Origin: Fimadaptatus sp948467645
Lineage (GTDB): Bacteria; Bacillota; Clostridia; Christensenellales; Aristaeellaceae
Direction: 5' to 3'
Length of the DNA: 64,000 nt
Assembly (NCBI GenBank): GCA_948467645.1
Contig: CAOKFD010000001.1
Location: 62,001 to 126,000 of the forward strand
The position numbers and the translations under genes are program-made. Shown here piece by piece: positions 16,776 to 25,221 of this stretch (its first letter is position 1; every line of letters begins with the position of its first letter). The notes below the pieces were generated by a model that worked only from the letters and a program-made list of their open reading frames with translations, did not search any database and was not told the origin of the DNA.

Positions 16776-17411
16776 TTACCTCCGTCCCTCGACTATCGCG
16801 ATAAGCTGGCCGTCGTCCAGCGAATTTATCGTGTAGTCGGGCTGAGTCAGGCAGCGCGCGTCGCCGTTATTGAAAAAGCACGATACTATGCCCGCGCTGC
16901 GGCCCAGTTCGACCTCCAGCTCGCGGTCGCCCACTATCATGGTTTCGGCGGGGTTCATCGCGTACTTTGCGATAAGGTAGTTAACGCCCTCGGGGTCGGG
17001 CTTGCGCTTAAAGCCGTTGTCACTGGTAACGATTTCAGTAAATAAATCGCTCATGCCGCTGAACGCGACTATCTGCTTTGCGCTGTCGTCGCGATGGGTC
17101 AGTATGAAATTGCGCGCGCCCGCCTTCAGCACGCTCTCGCACGCCGCCTTAGCACCCGGGAACGGCAGTATTGTCGTCAGATCGCCTTCTGTCTTGCACT
17201 TAAAATAGTCGCGCCGAAGCTCCTCGCTCATGCCGTACTTTGCGCCGAAAAACTCAAGCGCCGCGCGTTCGCAATCCATGAACTTTTCGATGATCGCATT
17301 CAAATCCTCTTCAATGCCGTGCATCGCCAGCGCGTCCTTCAGCGCGCCCGCGAGGTACGGATAGGAATTGAACAGCGTGCCGTCGAAATCCCATATAACA
17401 TTCTTAATCAC
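16776..17411 (-). CDS. HAD-superfamily phosphatase (phosphoglycolate phosphatase-like)
   Basis: This HAD hydrolase (211 residues) opens VIWDFDGTLFNS, with the catalytic Asp pair in DFDGT. FILTHRD is motif II, KRKPDPE supplies the motif III lysine, and MIVGDRELEVELGRSAG supplies the motif IV acid. The subfamily resembles Gph/PpaX/YcjU-type small-molecule phosphatases; the substrate is not predictable. The start is GTG with GGAGGTG 5 bases upstream. It follows the SGNH-GNAT gene by 14 bases. Confidence 0.9.
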   Translation of the reverse strand: MIKNVIWDFDGTLFNSYPYLAGALKDALAMHGIEEDLNAIIEKFMDCERAALEFFGAKYGMSEELRRDYFKCKTEGDLTTILPFPGAKAACESVLKAGARNFILTHRDDSAKQIVAFSGMSDLFTEIVTSDNGFKRKPDPEGVNYLIAKYAMNPAETMIVGDRELEVELGRSAGIVSCFFNNGDARCLTQPDYTINSLDDGQLIAIVEGRR

Positions 17412-17425
17412 GTAAGCACCTCCGC

Positions 17426-18490
17426 TTATACGCGCTTTATCATGAATATTTCGCCGCCGATGACGCGCCCGTCCGGCTCGAAGCCCATGCGCCGGTAAAG
17501 CCCCAGCGCAAGCACGTTCTCCGGTTCGGCGGATATTGCTATTTCGCGCGCGCCGTGTTCGGCAGCTATCTTTTCCACCAGCTTTTGCAATGCCGCGCGG
17601 CCTACGCCCCTGCCCTGCATATCATGACTTACCATCAGGCGGTATATCATCCACATGTTAACGTCCTCGTCGTACGCATACATCGCAAAGCCCACGACTG
17701 CGCCGTCCATGTAAACCGCCAGCGGATACCGATCCGGCTCATACGCCGCCTGAACCAGCGAATAGCCGTTGGGCGCAACGTAATCGCGCTGATCTTCGCT
17801 AACCTGCATTACGACGCATTTGCGCCAGTTATCCTTAGTCACCTCGCGCAATTCCACGTCCGGGCGCTTGCGTTCGCGGGCTGCGTGCGCGCGTATGGTT
17901 TCGGCGATGGTCTTGGCCGCCAAGCGTGACGCGGCCTCATTGGGATGATAGTCGTCGGGCGCGTACACGTCGAAATCCGCCTTATCAAACGCAATTCCCA
18001 CGTCCGCAAGCAATGCGCCGCCCTCTTTAGCCGCGCGCGTCTGCGCCGCGGTCTGACGCCTGCGCATATCGCCGAACGTCAGCCATGTGCTTTTCAGCTT
18101 CATACTGCCGTCGCGATAGCCCCATGTGCCATATATCACCGGCACCGCGCCCACCGACCATATGCGGCGGCACAGCTCGGCCGCGCTTTTTACATAGTCG
18201 TCGGGATTGCCCACGGCGTTGAAGCTCTGTTCCTGAATGACCACATAGTCCCACAGTCCGCACGGCCTGCCGCCAAAAGTCCTGCACATATTGCGGCCGT
18301 CGCACTCATGTATCTCGCCCACCAGCGCCGCCATGCCGAGCTGGCTCAGCTCGTCCTCCTGATCCAGAAAGCCGTGCAGGTATGCGCCGCCGCGCACCAC
18401 CTCGGTCACGCTGGCGTTCAGCTCCTCGGCCAGCATACCGGGCATGTCGTTGCAATATGTGAAGCTGTTGCCAAGCATAAGTATGTTCAT
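17426..18490 (-). CDS. SGNH-hydrolase / GNAT acetyltransferase fusion
   Basis: This 354-residue protein has two enzymatic parts. Residues 1 to about 200 resemble an SGNH hydrolase: MLGNSFTYC supplies the nucleophilic Ser block and DDYHPN the C-terminal Asp-His pair. From about residue 210 (ELREVTKDNWRKCVVMQV) it is a GNAT N-acetyltransferase, with the acetyl-CoA loop VSHDMQGRGVGRAAL and NVLALGLYRRMGFEPDG. The GNAT half resembles spermidine/diamine acetyltransferases of the BltD type. No signal peptide is seen, so it is cytoplasmic. GGAGG lies 8 bases upstream of the start. The coupled reaction is unknown. Confidence 0.85.
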   Translation of the reverse strand: MNILMLGNSFTYCNDMPGMLAEELNASVTEVVRGGAYLHGFLDQEDELSQLGMAALVGEIHECDGRNMCRTFGGRPCGLWDYVVIQEQSFNAVGNPDDYVKSAAELCRRIWSVGAVPVIYGTWGYRDGSMKLKSTWLTFGDMRRRQTAAQTRAAKEGGALLADVGIAFDKADFDVYAPDDYHPNEAASRLAAKTIAETIRAHAARERKRPDVELREVTKDNWRKCVVMQVSEDQRDYVAPNGYSLVQAAYEPDRYPLAVYMDGAVVGFAMYAYDEDVNMWMIYRLMVSHDMQGRGVGRAALQKLVEKIAAEHGAREIAISAEPENVLALGLYRRMGFEPDGRVIGGEIFMIKRV

Positions 18491-18678
18491 ATATTAGTCC
18501 TCCGCACATACACATATGGCGGGACGCAAGCGCCCCGCCGCAAATTCTGTCAATCGATGTTTTAAGGCATAACGCCGCCGGTTCAGTCGGGTTTTCGGCC
18601 TTCTAAGGCAGAAAGCCCAGCCTTTAGCCAAATAAGCCAAAGCCGCGCTGCGCCGCCTTAAATCGCACTATCTAAACC

Positions 18679-19875
18679 TCAGGCCAGCTTTTCAGCCACC
18701 GCGTCAAGGAACTTCTCGCTTGTCACGGCGCGCGCCTCGCCCTCAAACAGATTCTTCAGATCGCCGGTCATTACGCCGCCCTCGATCGTGGACAGCGTGG
18801 CGTGCTCCAGCTTGTCGGCAAACGCCTGCAGTTCGGGCAGGTTGTCCAGCTCGCCGCGCTTGCGCAGTGCGCCCGACCACGCGAATATCGTCGCCACCGG
18901 GTTGGTGGAGGTCTTTTCGCCCTTCAAATAGCGGTAATAGTGGCGCGTGACGGTGCCGTGTGCGGCCTCGTATTCGAACTGGCCGTTGGGCGATACCAGC
19001 ACCGAGGTCATCATCGCCAGCGAGCCGAACGCCGTGGCCAGCATGTCGCTCATCACGTCGCCATCGTAGTTCTTTGTGGCCCAGATGAATCCGCCCTTGG
19101 AGCGTATAACGCGCGCAACCGCGTCGTCGATCAGGGTATAGAAGTACTCTATGCCCGCCGCGTCGAACGCAGGCTTGAACTCGGCGTCGAATATGTTCTG
19201 GAAAATCTCCTTAAAGCGGCCATCGTAGGTCTTGGAGATAGTGTCCTTGGTAGAGAACCAAAGATCCTGCTTTACGTCCAGCGCATAGCGGAAGCACGCG
19301 CGCGCAAAGCTTTCTATCGACGCGTCCAGATTGTGCATACCCAGCGCCACGCCGCTGCCCTTGAAGTCGAATACGTCAACGGTCTTTTTCTCGCCGTCCG
19401 CGCCGGTGAATACTAATTCGCACTTGCCCGGGCCGGGGATGAGCATCTCCTTTGCGCGGTATATATCGCCATAGGCGTGGCGCGCTATGGTTATCGGGCT
19501 TTGCCAGTTGCGCACGACGGGCGATATGCCCTTGACCAGAATGGGCGCGCGGAACACCGTGCCGTCGAGTATCGCGCGGATGGTGCCGTTGGGGCTGAGC
19601 CACTTTTGCTTTAGGTTATATTCGCTCATGCGCTGTTCGTTGGGGGTTATCGTGGCGCACTTTACGCTGACGCCCAGACGCTTGTTGGCCTCGGCCGCGT
19701 CGATAGTGACCTGATCGTCCGTCGCGTCGCGGTTGGGCAGACCCAGATCGTAATATTCGGTCTTTAAGTCCACAAACGGAAGTATCAGCTTATCCTTTAT
19801 CATCTGCCAGAGCACGCGCGTCATTTCGTCGCCGTCCATCTCTACAAGAGGGGTTTTCATCTGTATTTTTTGCAT
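18679..19875 (-). CDS. icd: NADP-dependent isocitrate dehydrogenase
   Basis: This enzyme oxidatively decarboxylates isocitrate to 2-oxoglutarate with NADP reduction. At 398 residues with the start KTPLVEMDGDEMTRVLW it belongs to the subfamily shared with eukaryotic mitochondrial/cytosolic enzymes, not the E. coli Icd type. Substrate-binding blocks SPNGTIRAILDGTVFR and VVRNWQSPITIARHAYGD are present, as is the cofactor region AAHGTVTRHYYRYLKGE. It is monocistronic with its own promoter. In an anaerobe its likely role is glutamate precursor supply. Confidence 0.94.
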   Translation of the reverse strand: MQKIQMKTPLVEMDGDEMTRVLWQMIKDKLILPFVDLKTEYYDLGLPNRDATDDQVTIDAAEANKRLGVSVKCATITPNEQRMSEYNLKQKWLSPNGTIRAILDGTVFRAPILVKGISPVVRNWQSPITIARHAYGDIYRAKEMLIPGPGKCELVFTGADGEKKTVDVFDFKGSGVALGMHNLDASIESFARACFRYALDVKQDLWFSTKDTISKTYDGRFKEIFQNIFDAEFKPAFDAAGIEYFYTLIDDAVARVIRSKGGFIWATKNYDGDVMSDMLATAFGSLAMMTSVLVSPNGQFEYEAAHGTVTRHYYRYLKGEKTSTNPVATIFAWSGALRKRGELDNLPELQAFADKLEHATLSTIEGGVMTGDLKNLFEGEARAVTSEKFLDAVAEKLA

Positions 19876-19910
19876 ATTTAGGCGCTCCTTTTCTGCAATT
19901 ACATGGGTAT

Positions 19911-19939
19911 ATTATAGCAAATCATATAGAAATGCGCAA
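19911..19939 (-). promoter_or_regulatory. Promoter of icd
   Basis: TTGCGC and TATAAT are 17 bases apart on the minus strand, and TGC before the -10 also gives an extended -10. It lies about 36 bases from the icd start. Confidence 0.6.
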
Positions 19940-20034
19940 GTATCGCGGTGCAATTATTGCGCAGTGCGGACTGCTTATGTTTAGGGCAGTCAGCCGGATC
20001 ATCTGCTTAATATCCGCTAATAATCTGGATTTGA

Positions 20035-20064
20035 TTGACCTTTGCCATAAATTGATGTTATAAT
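20035..20064 (+). promoter_or_regulatory. Promoter of the secreted unknown protein
   Basis: TTGACC and a perfect TATAAT are 18 bases apart, about 68 bases before the start codon. Confidence 0.7.
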
Positions 20065-20131
20065 TAATTAACGCAGTGTACTTGTCATGCCGACGACATT
20101 TACGACGGATTTCACGAGGGAGGGCTATTTT

Positions 20132-20806
20132 ATGCGCAGGTTTGCAATTGCTTTGACGTGTTTCATGCTCATGTTTACGCTGATGCCATTTGCGGGAGCG
20201 CTGGCCGAAAGCGGCGACGATGTTGTAGTTGTGTACCCGACCGACGAATTCATTGCCGAACATGCGGACGATGCGATTTCTTGTGCGGATTCGCAGGCGT
20301 TTGAGGTAGGCTTCTGTGTACTGGAACCTCTTGCTGAGGATATGGACGCGTCATCGCCCGGTGCTACCGGCGTAATGTTTAATCTCGTCATTGAGAGCAA
20401 GCTCGACAAGCCTGTTTACGACTTAAAGTTCAACGTTCATTTTGGTGACATGCTTAATGCTGCGATTGTTAACGCGTTTTGGGAGAATGAACCCTTGACA
20501 CTGTACCCGCCTGAATCCGACAAAATACCGCGCGGCCTCAATGCATCCAAGGTGACATATATACGTCACAACGTGTCTCAATCTCTTGGCGGAATTACAG
20601 TTGACGATCTTTACAACGTCTATGTTGAGGTAACATGGCGCGAAGGCCTTTTCGACAAGCACAGCGAAATCTGGGACATATCGCAGACGGGCTATCAGGC
20701 GGCGGTCGATTGGTACAACGCCCTGCCCGAGGACGCGCCCGAACGTGAGCAAAAACTGATTGACGAGGATTATCTGGCCGCGATCAACGGCAAGTCCAAG
20801 GCCTGA
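20132..20806 (+). CDS. Secreted protein of unknown function
   Basis: The protein has 224 residues. It opens with a clear signal peptide (MRRFAIALTCFMLMFTLMPFAGALA) with cleavage probably after ALA. The mature part is acidic with no lipobox Cys at the cleavage site. A beta-rich middle (GVMFNLVIESKLDKPVYDLKF) suggests an immunoglobulin-like fold; I recognise no family. The start is fixed by GGGAGG about 8 bases upstream, so the earlier ATG at 20087 is rejected. Codon use is less GC-rich than in the neighbours. A T-box leader for the next operon begins about 70 bases downstream. Confidence 0.85.
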   Translation: MRRFAIALTCFMLMFTLMPFAGALAESGDDVVVVYPTDEFIAEHADDAISCADSQAFEVGFCVLEPLAEDMDASSPGATGVMFNLVIESKLDKPVYDLKFNVHFGDMLNAAIVNAFWENEPLTLYPPESDKIPRGLNASKVTYIRHNVSQSLGGITVDDLYNVYVEVTWREGLFDKHSEIWDISQTGYQAAVDWYNALPEDAPEREQKLIDEDYLAAINGKSKA

Positions 20807-20842
20807 GTAACTAATTCAACCCAAAACGTAACAAAAAAGCAT

Positions 20843-20871
20843 TTGACAAATCAAAAATCAAGGAGTATAGT
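20843..20871 (+). promoter_or_regulatory. Promoter of the T-box operon
   Basis: A perfect TTGACA and TATAGT are separated by 17 bases, immediately upstream of the T-box leader. Confidence 0.85.
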
Positions 20872-20878
20872 ATCAGCC

Positions 20879-21179
20879 ATAAACAGACAATGCTTTGACG
20901 GAGACACGGCATTGACGCTCGCGCAAGCGCAGAGAACCGGCGGCTGGTGTAAGCCGGTGTTGCAGGCGGCGATGTTATCCCTCCCGAGCAGATGGGCTGA
21001 AAACACTGAACATGCTTTGATTGATCGGCATGTTTAGCGAAGTAAGCGCATCCGGTTGGCACCGTTATATGCCCGGGACTTGATTGAGTCCTACTGAGCG
21101 ATTCCGTGCAGACGGGGTCATTTGAGTGGTACCGTGGCTAACTGAGCCGCCTCATTAAAATGAGGCGGCTTTTATTTTT
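20879..21179 (+). promoter_or_regulatory. T-box leader, probable isoleucine specifier
   Basis: The 300-base leader has a stem I with AGAGAACCGGCGG and GGTGTAAGCCGGTG, and a specifier-loop region reading TTATCCCTCCCGAG. The antiterminator T-box is TGGTACCG (21127-21134). By alignment with the usual stem I layout the specifier is ATC (20977-20979), for isoleucine. TGGT would pair with an ACCA acceptor end, which fits tRNA-Ile. Other frames (for example TTA, leucine) cannot be fully excluded by eye. Uncharged tRNA should promote read-through into the regulator and acyl-CoA ligase genes. Confidence 0.88.
21145..21179 (+). terminator. T-box terminator hairpin
   Basis: AGCCGCCTCA pairs with TGAGGCGGCT and is followed by TTTTATTTTT. 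The T-box antiterminator lies immediately upstream and competes with it. Confidence 0.92.
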
Positions 21180-21215
21180 CCCCATTTCCAAATTTTGATT
21201 CAGGAGGTTTCCAAT

Positions 21216-21773
21216 ATGTCTGACAAGATACAGCTGATTGCAATGCGTATGCGCGACCTGCGCGAAATTAGCGGCATGAGCGCCGAAGAAGTTGCCGAAA
21301 AGTCGGGCGTAAACGCGGACGTTTACAAGGAATACGAAAGCGGCAGCCGCGATTTCTCGTTCTCGCACCTGTTCAATATTGCCGAGACTCTGGGCGTGGA
21401 CATATCCGACCTGCTCACCGGCGAAAGCCCGCGCCTGCGCGGCTATGAGCTGACCCGCAAGGGCAAGGGTCTGGAGTTCCACCGCCGCGAGGCCTATCAT
21501 TACGAGCATCTGGCATACAACTTCCGCGACAAGAAGTCCGAGCCGTTCATCGTTACCGTCGCGTGCGACGGCGACAACCTTTACGGCAAGGACACCCACT
21601 CCCACGAGGGTCAGGAGTTCGACTACGTACTTGAAGGCACGCTCAAAATCGATCTGGGCGGCAACGAGGTTTTCCTGTTCCCGGGCGATTCGATCTATTA
21701 CGATTCGTCGATACCGCACGCTATGTACGGCGTGGAGAAGGACTGCCGCTTCATAGCGGTCGTATTGAAGTAA
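21216..21773 (+). CDS. XRE-family regulator with C-terminal cupin domain
   Basis: This 185-residue transcription factor has an N-terminal helix-turn-helix (about residues 8-60, ISGMSAEEVAEKSGVNADVYKEYESG). A C-terminal cupin carries metal/ligand positions in DTHSHEGQEFDYVLEG and SSIPHAMYGV. Such proteins usually bind a small effector in the cupin and regulate adjacent genes. AGGAGG lies 7 bases before the ATG at 21216, so the upstream ATG at 21195 is not used. It is 15 bases from the acyl-CoA ligase gene and shares the T-box leader. Its effector may be the acid or acyl-CoA handled by the ligase (inference). Confidence 0.93.
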   Translation: MSDKIQLIAMRMRDLREISGMSAEEVAEKSGVNADVYKEYESGSRDFSFSHLFNIAETLGVDISDLLTGESPRLRGYELTRKGKGLEFHRREAYHYEHLAYNFRDKKSEPFIVTVACDGDNLYGKDTHSHEGQEFDYVLEGTLKIDLGGNEVFLFPGDSIYYDSSIPHAMYGVEKDCRFIAVVLK

Positions 21774-21788
21774 GGAGGCGCGCGGCAA

Positions 21789-23459
21789 ATGACTGCACTG
21801 TATAAGGAATATGTTACCCGTTCCAAGTTCTCTACCTACGAAGACTTCCTGCGCAATTTCCAGCTCAAGGTGCCGGAGCGCTTTAACTTTGCCTACGACG
21901 TGGTAGACCGGCTGGGCCGCGAATGTCCCAACGAGCGCGCGCTTTTGTGGGTCAATCCCGCCGGCGAAGTACATGACTTCACCTATGCCGACATCGCCCG
22001 CGAGTCCGACCGCACCGCCAACATGCTGCGCGATCAGGGAATTGGCTTCGGCGACAAGGTAATGCTGATACTAAAGCGCCATTACGAGTTCTGGTTCTGC
22101 ATACTGGCGCTGCACAAGCTGGGCGCGGTCGCGATACCCGCCACCAATCAGCTTCAGGCCAAAGACATAGTTTACCGCTGCAACAGCGCGGGCGTAAAGA
22201 TGATAATCACCACCCACGACGGCGAGATCTCCGACCACATCGACGCCGCCATGCCCGACTGCCCCACGGTTGAAAAGAAGATAATGGTTCACGGCTGCAA
22301 GCCCGGCTATCTGGACTTCAACGAGCTGGCCGCAAAGACCTCGTGCGAGTTCACGCCCGGCCGTCTGCCTGAAAATTCCGATCCGATGTTGCTGTACTTC
22401 ACCTCGGGCACTTCGGGTATGCCCAAGATGGTTCAGCACGATTACAAGTACCCGCTGGGCCACATAATCACCGCCGTGTACTGGCTGCGCGTAGAGGAAG
22501 GTGGATTGCACCTGACCGTGAGCGAAACCGGCTGGGCCAAGTCCGTGTGGGGCAAGCTGTACGGCCAATGGCTGGGCGGCAGCGCGATATTCGTATACGA
22601 CTTCGACCGCTTCCACCCCACCGAACTGCTGGACGTAATCAGCAAGTATAAGGTAACGACTTTCTGCGCACCGCCTACGATATATCGCTTCATGATACAT
22701 GAGGATGTAAAGAGCTATGACCTGAGCAACCTGCACGCCTGCTCCACCGCGGGCGAGCCGCTCAACCCCGAGGTATTCAACCGCTGGAAGGAGCTGACCG
22801 GGCTCGAGATGCGCGAGTGCTTCGGCCAGACCGAGCTGGTCGCCACGCTGTGCACCTTCCCGTGGATGAAGATATGCCCCGGCTCCATGGGCAAGCCCGC
22901 GCCCATATTCGACGTAGACCTGCTGGACGAAAATGACGAGAGCTGCGCGCCCGGTAAAGTCGGCGAGATAGTGCTGCGCACCGGCAAGACCAACCCGCCC
23001 GGCATGTTCATGGGCTACTATCACGACGACGAGCTGACCCATTCGGTATGGCACGACGGCATATATCACACCGGCGATTTGGCGTGGCGCGACGAGTGGG
23101 GCTACTATTGGTACGTGGGCCGCGCGGACGACGTAATCAAGTCCTCGGGCTACCGCATAGGGCCGTTCGAGGTGGAGAGCGCGCTGATGGAGCACCCGGC
23201 CGTGCTGGAGTGCGCGATAACCGCCGTGCCCGATCCGGTGCGCGGTCAGGTGGTTAAGGCAACCATAGTGCTGACCCGCGATTATAAGGATAAGGCGGGC
23301 GACGAGCTGGCCAAGGAATTGCAGGATCACGTAAAGCGCGTGACCGCGCCGTATAAGTACCCGCGCATAATCGAGTTCGTGGAGACCCTGCCCAAGACCA
23401 TATCCGGTAAGATTCGCCGCGTAGCGCTGCGCGAGAAGGATATGCGCCAGCAGCATTAA
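21789..23459 (+). CDS. AMP-forming acyl-CoA ligase
   Basis: This ANL-superfamily enzyme (556 residues) activates a carboxylic acid to an acyl-AMP and then an acyl-CoA. The ATP loop YFTSGTSGMPK is at residues 203-213. A5-like ECFGQTE, A7-like YHTGDLA and A8-like GYRIGPFEVE follow, and the C-terminal catalytic Lys is in SGKIRR (about 541). It resembles the medium-chain/branched acyl-CoA synthetases of anaerobes. The T-box leader suggests an amino-acid role. For isoleucine, 2-methylbutyrate could be activated and reductively carboxylated to the 2-oxo acid. That substrate is a hypothesis. Confidence 0.93.
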   Translation: MTALYKEYVTRSKFSTYEDFLRNFQLKVPERFNFAYDVVDRLGRECPNERALLWVNPAGEVHDFTYADIARESDRTANMLRDQGIGFGDKVMLILKRHYEFWFCILALHKLGAVAIPATNQLQAKDIVYRCNSAGVKMIITTHDGEISDHIDAAMPDCPTVEKKIMVHGCKPGYLDFNELAAKTSCEFTPGRLPENSDPMLLYFTSGTSGMPKMVQHDYKYPLGHIITAVYWLRVEEGGLHLTVSETGWAKSVWGKLYGQWLGGSAIFVYDFDRFHPTELLDVISKYKVTTFCAPPTIYRFMIHEDVKSYDLSNLHACSTAGEPLNPEVFNRWKELTGLEMRECFGQTELVATLCTFPWMKICPGSMGKPAPIFDVDLLDENDESCAPGKVGEIVLRTGKTNPPGMFMGYYHDDELTHSVWHDGIYHTGDLAWRDEWGYYWYVGRADDVIKSSGYRIGPFEVESALMEHPAVLECAITAVPDPVRGQVVKATIVLTRDYKDKAGDELAKELQDHVKRVTAPYKYPRIIEFVETLPKTISGKIRRVALREKDMRQQH

Positions 23460-23495
23460 TCCATATAAAACCTGATATATTATATATAGAAGCAA

Positions 23496-23540
23496 CTCCC
23501 GTCCATGCGGCTATTATCTGCCGCGTGGACGGGAGCTTTT
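23496..23540 (+). terminator. Intrinsic terminator of the T-box operon
   Basis: A roughly 14 bp stem (CTCCCGTCCATGCGG with CCGCGTGGACGGGAG, one G-U pair) is followed by CTTTTATAAT, 35 bases past the ligase stop. Confidence 0.85.
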
Positions 23541-23654
23541 ATAATAGTGCCAACAAAACTTCCCCGTTTTCAGCCGCTAGCATCATGTAACACGCCCATT
23601 TCCGTATACAGCATAGCTACTTGCATAGCCCCTCGAATCCAGTATCGCCCCACC

Positions 23655-24090
23655 CCGCGCCCGCTCCAATTTATGGCGGGCGCGGGCAAAGCAGCGCCGC
23701 GAATGCAGCCCGATCGCGTCAGGCGGGCATCTTCCCGCACTTAGCTTAGATTTATGGTTAAGTGCGGGCAGCGCCCCGAATCTGGAATGAGCCGCCCCGC
23801 TTGCGTGGCGGTGAATCCATCGCGGGCGCAACCTGCCTAAACAAGCAATCCCGATTCGCGGTATCACGAATCGCTTAAAATAGCGAAATGCGGGAGCTGT
23901 AAAGCATCGAACACAGTAGAAGCCGCTGGCTCATAGTGAGTAGGCCAATTAAAGCAGTAAGCACGCGCCGCCTCTCTTGTAAAGAAAGCCATAACCCCAA
24001 AACCGAATATAAGTGAAATATCGAAAGAAAGATAAAATCGATTTTTATTCGGTTCCTTCTTTTTCTCTAAAAAGAAGGAACACGTCCCCC
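23655..24090 (+). repeat. Structured intergenic element, copy A (possible ncRNA)
   Basis: This fills most of the 637-base gap between the acyl-CoA ligase and the AI-2E permease gene. It shows, in order: a hairpin CGCGCCCGC/GCGGGCGCG (23655-23685), a second hairpin (CCCGCACTTA with TAAGTGCGGG), a GCCGCC/GGCGG hairpin, a 25-base block (23821-23845), GCCGCTGGCTC (23922-23932), and a terminal stem GTTCCTTCTTTTT/AAAAAGAAGGAAC followed by ACGTCCCCC. Copy B at 46723-47143 has the same parts in the same order. No credible ORF is present. The element ends 6 bases from the stop codon of the convergent gene. Confidence 0.75.
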
Positions 24091-24096
24091 ACGTTC

Positions 24097-25134
24097 CTAC
24101 CCCGCTTCCCTCACCCTGCTCGCCTCTCGAAATACCCCTCGTATCGCAATCGCGCCCGGTATTGCAAACGCCATGCCCACCATGCCGCCTAAGTAGCCGC
24201 CCGCCGTTAAAGCGAGGATTACCGCTACCGGGTGTAGGCCGGTCGTGCGGCCGGTCAGACGCGGCGCGATTAGCATGTTTTCGGCTTGTTGGGTCAGGAA
24301 GAGCATTATTGCTACTTCAAGCAGCTTTGCCCAGCCCATGTTTAACGTTAGTAGTACCGTCGGGATTGCGCCTAACAGTGCGCCAAAATATGGTATTAAG
24401 TTGAATACCGCCATTATCAGACCCAATACCAGAAATGCCGGTATGCGCAGTATCGCAAGACCCGCCGCCGTTATCGCGCCTACTATCAGCGAGATTAGCA
24501 GCTGGCCGCGTACATAGCCGCTTAACTCGCGCTGGATTGCGCCGCCTGCCTCGATTACTCGCGCGCGGATTGAACTCGGGAGCAGTAGTTCAAGCTGCAT
24601 CAGCATTCGTTCGCGGTCTTTCAGGAAATAGTAAGCCAGTATCACTATCAGTGATAGCCGCCCCACGCCGTCGGCTATGCCGCCCGCCATGCCGCCTGCG
24701 CCGCTAAGGAGTGTGCTTATCATGCCCGATACCTGACCCGGAAGCTGACTCAGGCCGTCGGTCAATACGTCCTCGCCTAAAAAGCCCTCAACATGCGCGC
24801 TTATCTGCTCCGTAAATTCTGTAAGCCCCGCGTACATGTCAGGCAGGGATTCGATCAATATCCGCGCCTGATCGATTATCGTGGGCACAATCATGAATAC
24901 TGCACCGATAATTAAAAGCGCCACGCACCCGAACGCCGTCAGTATCGCCGCCGTGCGCTTCATGCGGCGCGACAGGAGTTTAACCAGCGGCAGCATCACA
25001 AACGCCAGCGCCGCGCCGCCCAGACACAGCGCAATCAACATGCTCAGCACGCCCCTGAACATAAACGCCGCCGCTAGTAAAACCGCAAACGCCGCCAGCG
25101 CCCGCCTGTGCACACGCAGCCAGTCAGCAATCAT
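24097..25134 (-). CDS. AI-2E family transporter (UPF0118/PerM-like membrane protein)
   Basis: This multi-pass membrane protein (345 residues) has two N-terminal helix pairs, a soluble insert rich in Glu and Gly (about 95-150) and several C-terminal helices. FNLIPYFGALLGAIPTVLL and LHPVAVILALTAGGYLGGMVGMAFAIP are the diagnostic blocks of the family. Members are linked to autoinducer-2 export or sodium/proton antiport, so the substrate is open. The ATG at 25134 is favoured over that at 25158 because it gives the family N-terminus and a GGAGGG run lies upstream. Confidence 0.88.
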   Translation of the reverse strand: MIADWLRVHRRALAAFAVLLAAAFMFRGVLSMLIALCLGGAALAFVMLPLVKLLSRRMKRTAAILTAFGCVALLIIGAVFMIVPTIIDQARILIESLPDMYAGLTEFTEQISAHVEGFLGEDVLTDGLSQLPGQVSGMISTLLSGAGGMAGGIADGVGRLSLIVILAYYFLKDRERMLMQLELLLPSSIRARVIEAGGAIQRELSGYVRGQLLISLIVGAITAAGLAILRIPAFLVLGLIMAVFNLIPYFGALLGAIPTVLLTLNMGWAKLLEVAIMLFLTQQAENMLIAPRLTGRTTGLHPVAVILALTAGGYLGGMVGMAFAIPGAIAIRGVFREASRVREAG

Positions 25135-25221
25135 GACTTCGCCCCCCTCCCGCCGCAAAAGCCGCGCCGCATTACGCGCGCGCGGCTCTTTGCCGTACTG
25201 ACATGCCGCATGGCGGCGCGC

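Noticed and set aside
22071..23495. 474-codon minus-strand open frame
   Set aside because: It is antisense to the acyl-CoA ligase, whose motifs are intact on the other strand.
23583..23867. 94-codon minus-strand open frame in the gap before the AI-2E gene
   Set aside because: It overlaps the structured element and has no start signals or recognisable motifs.
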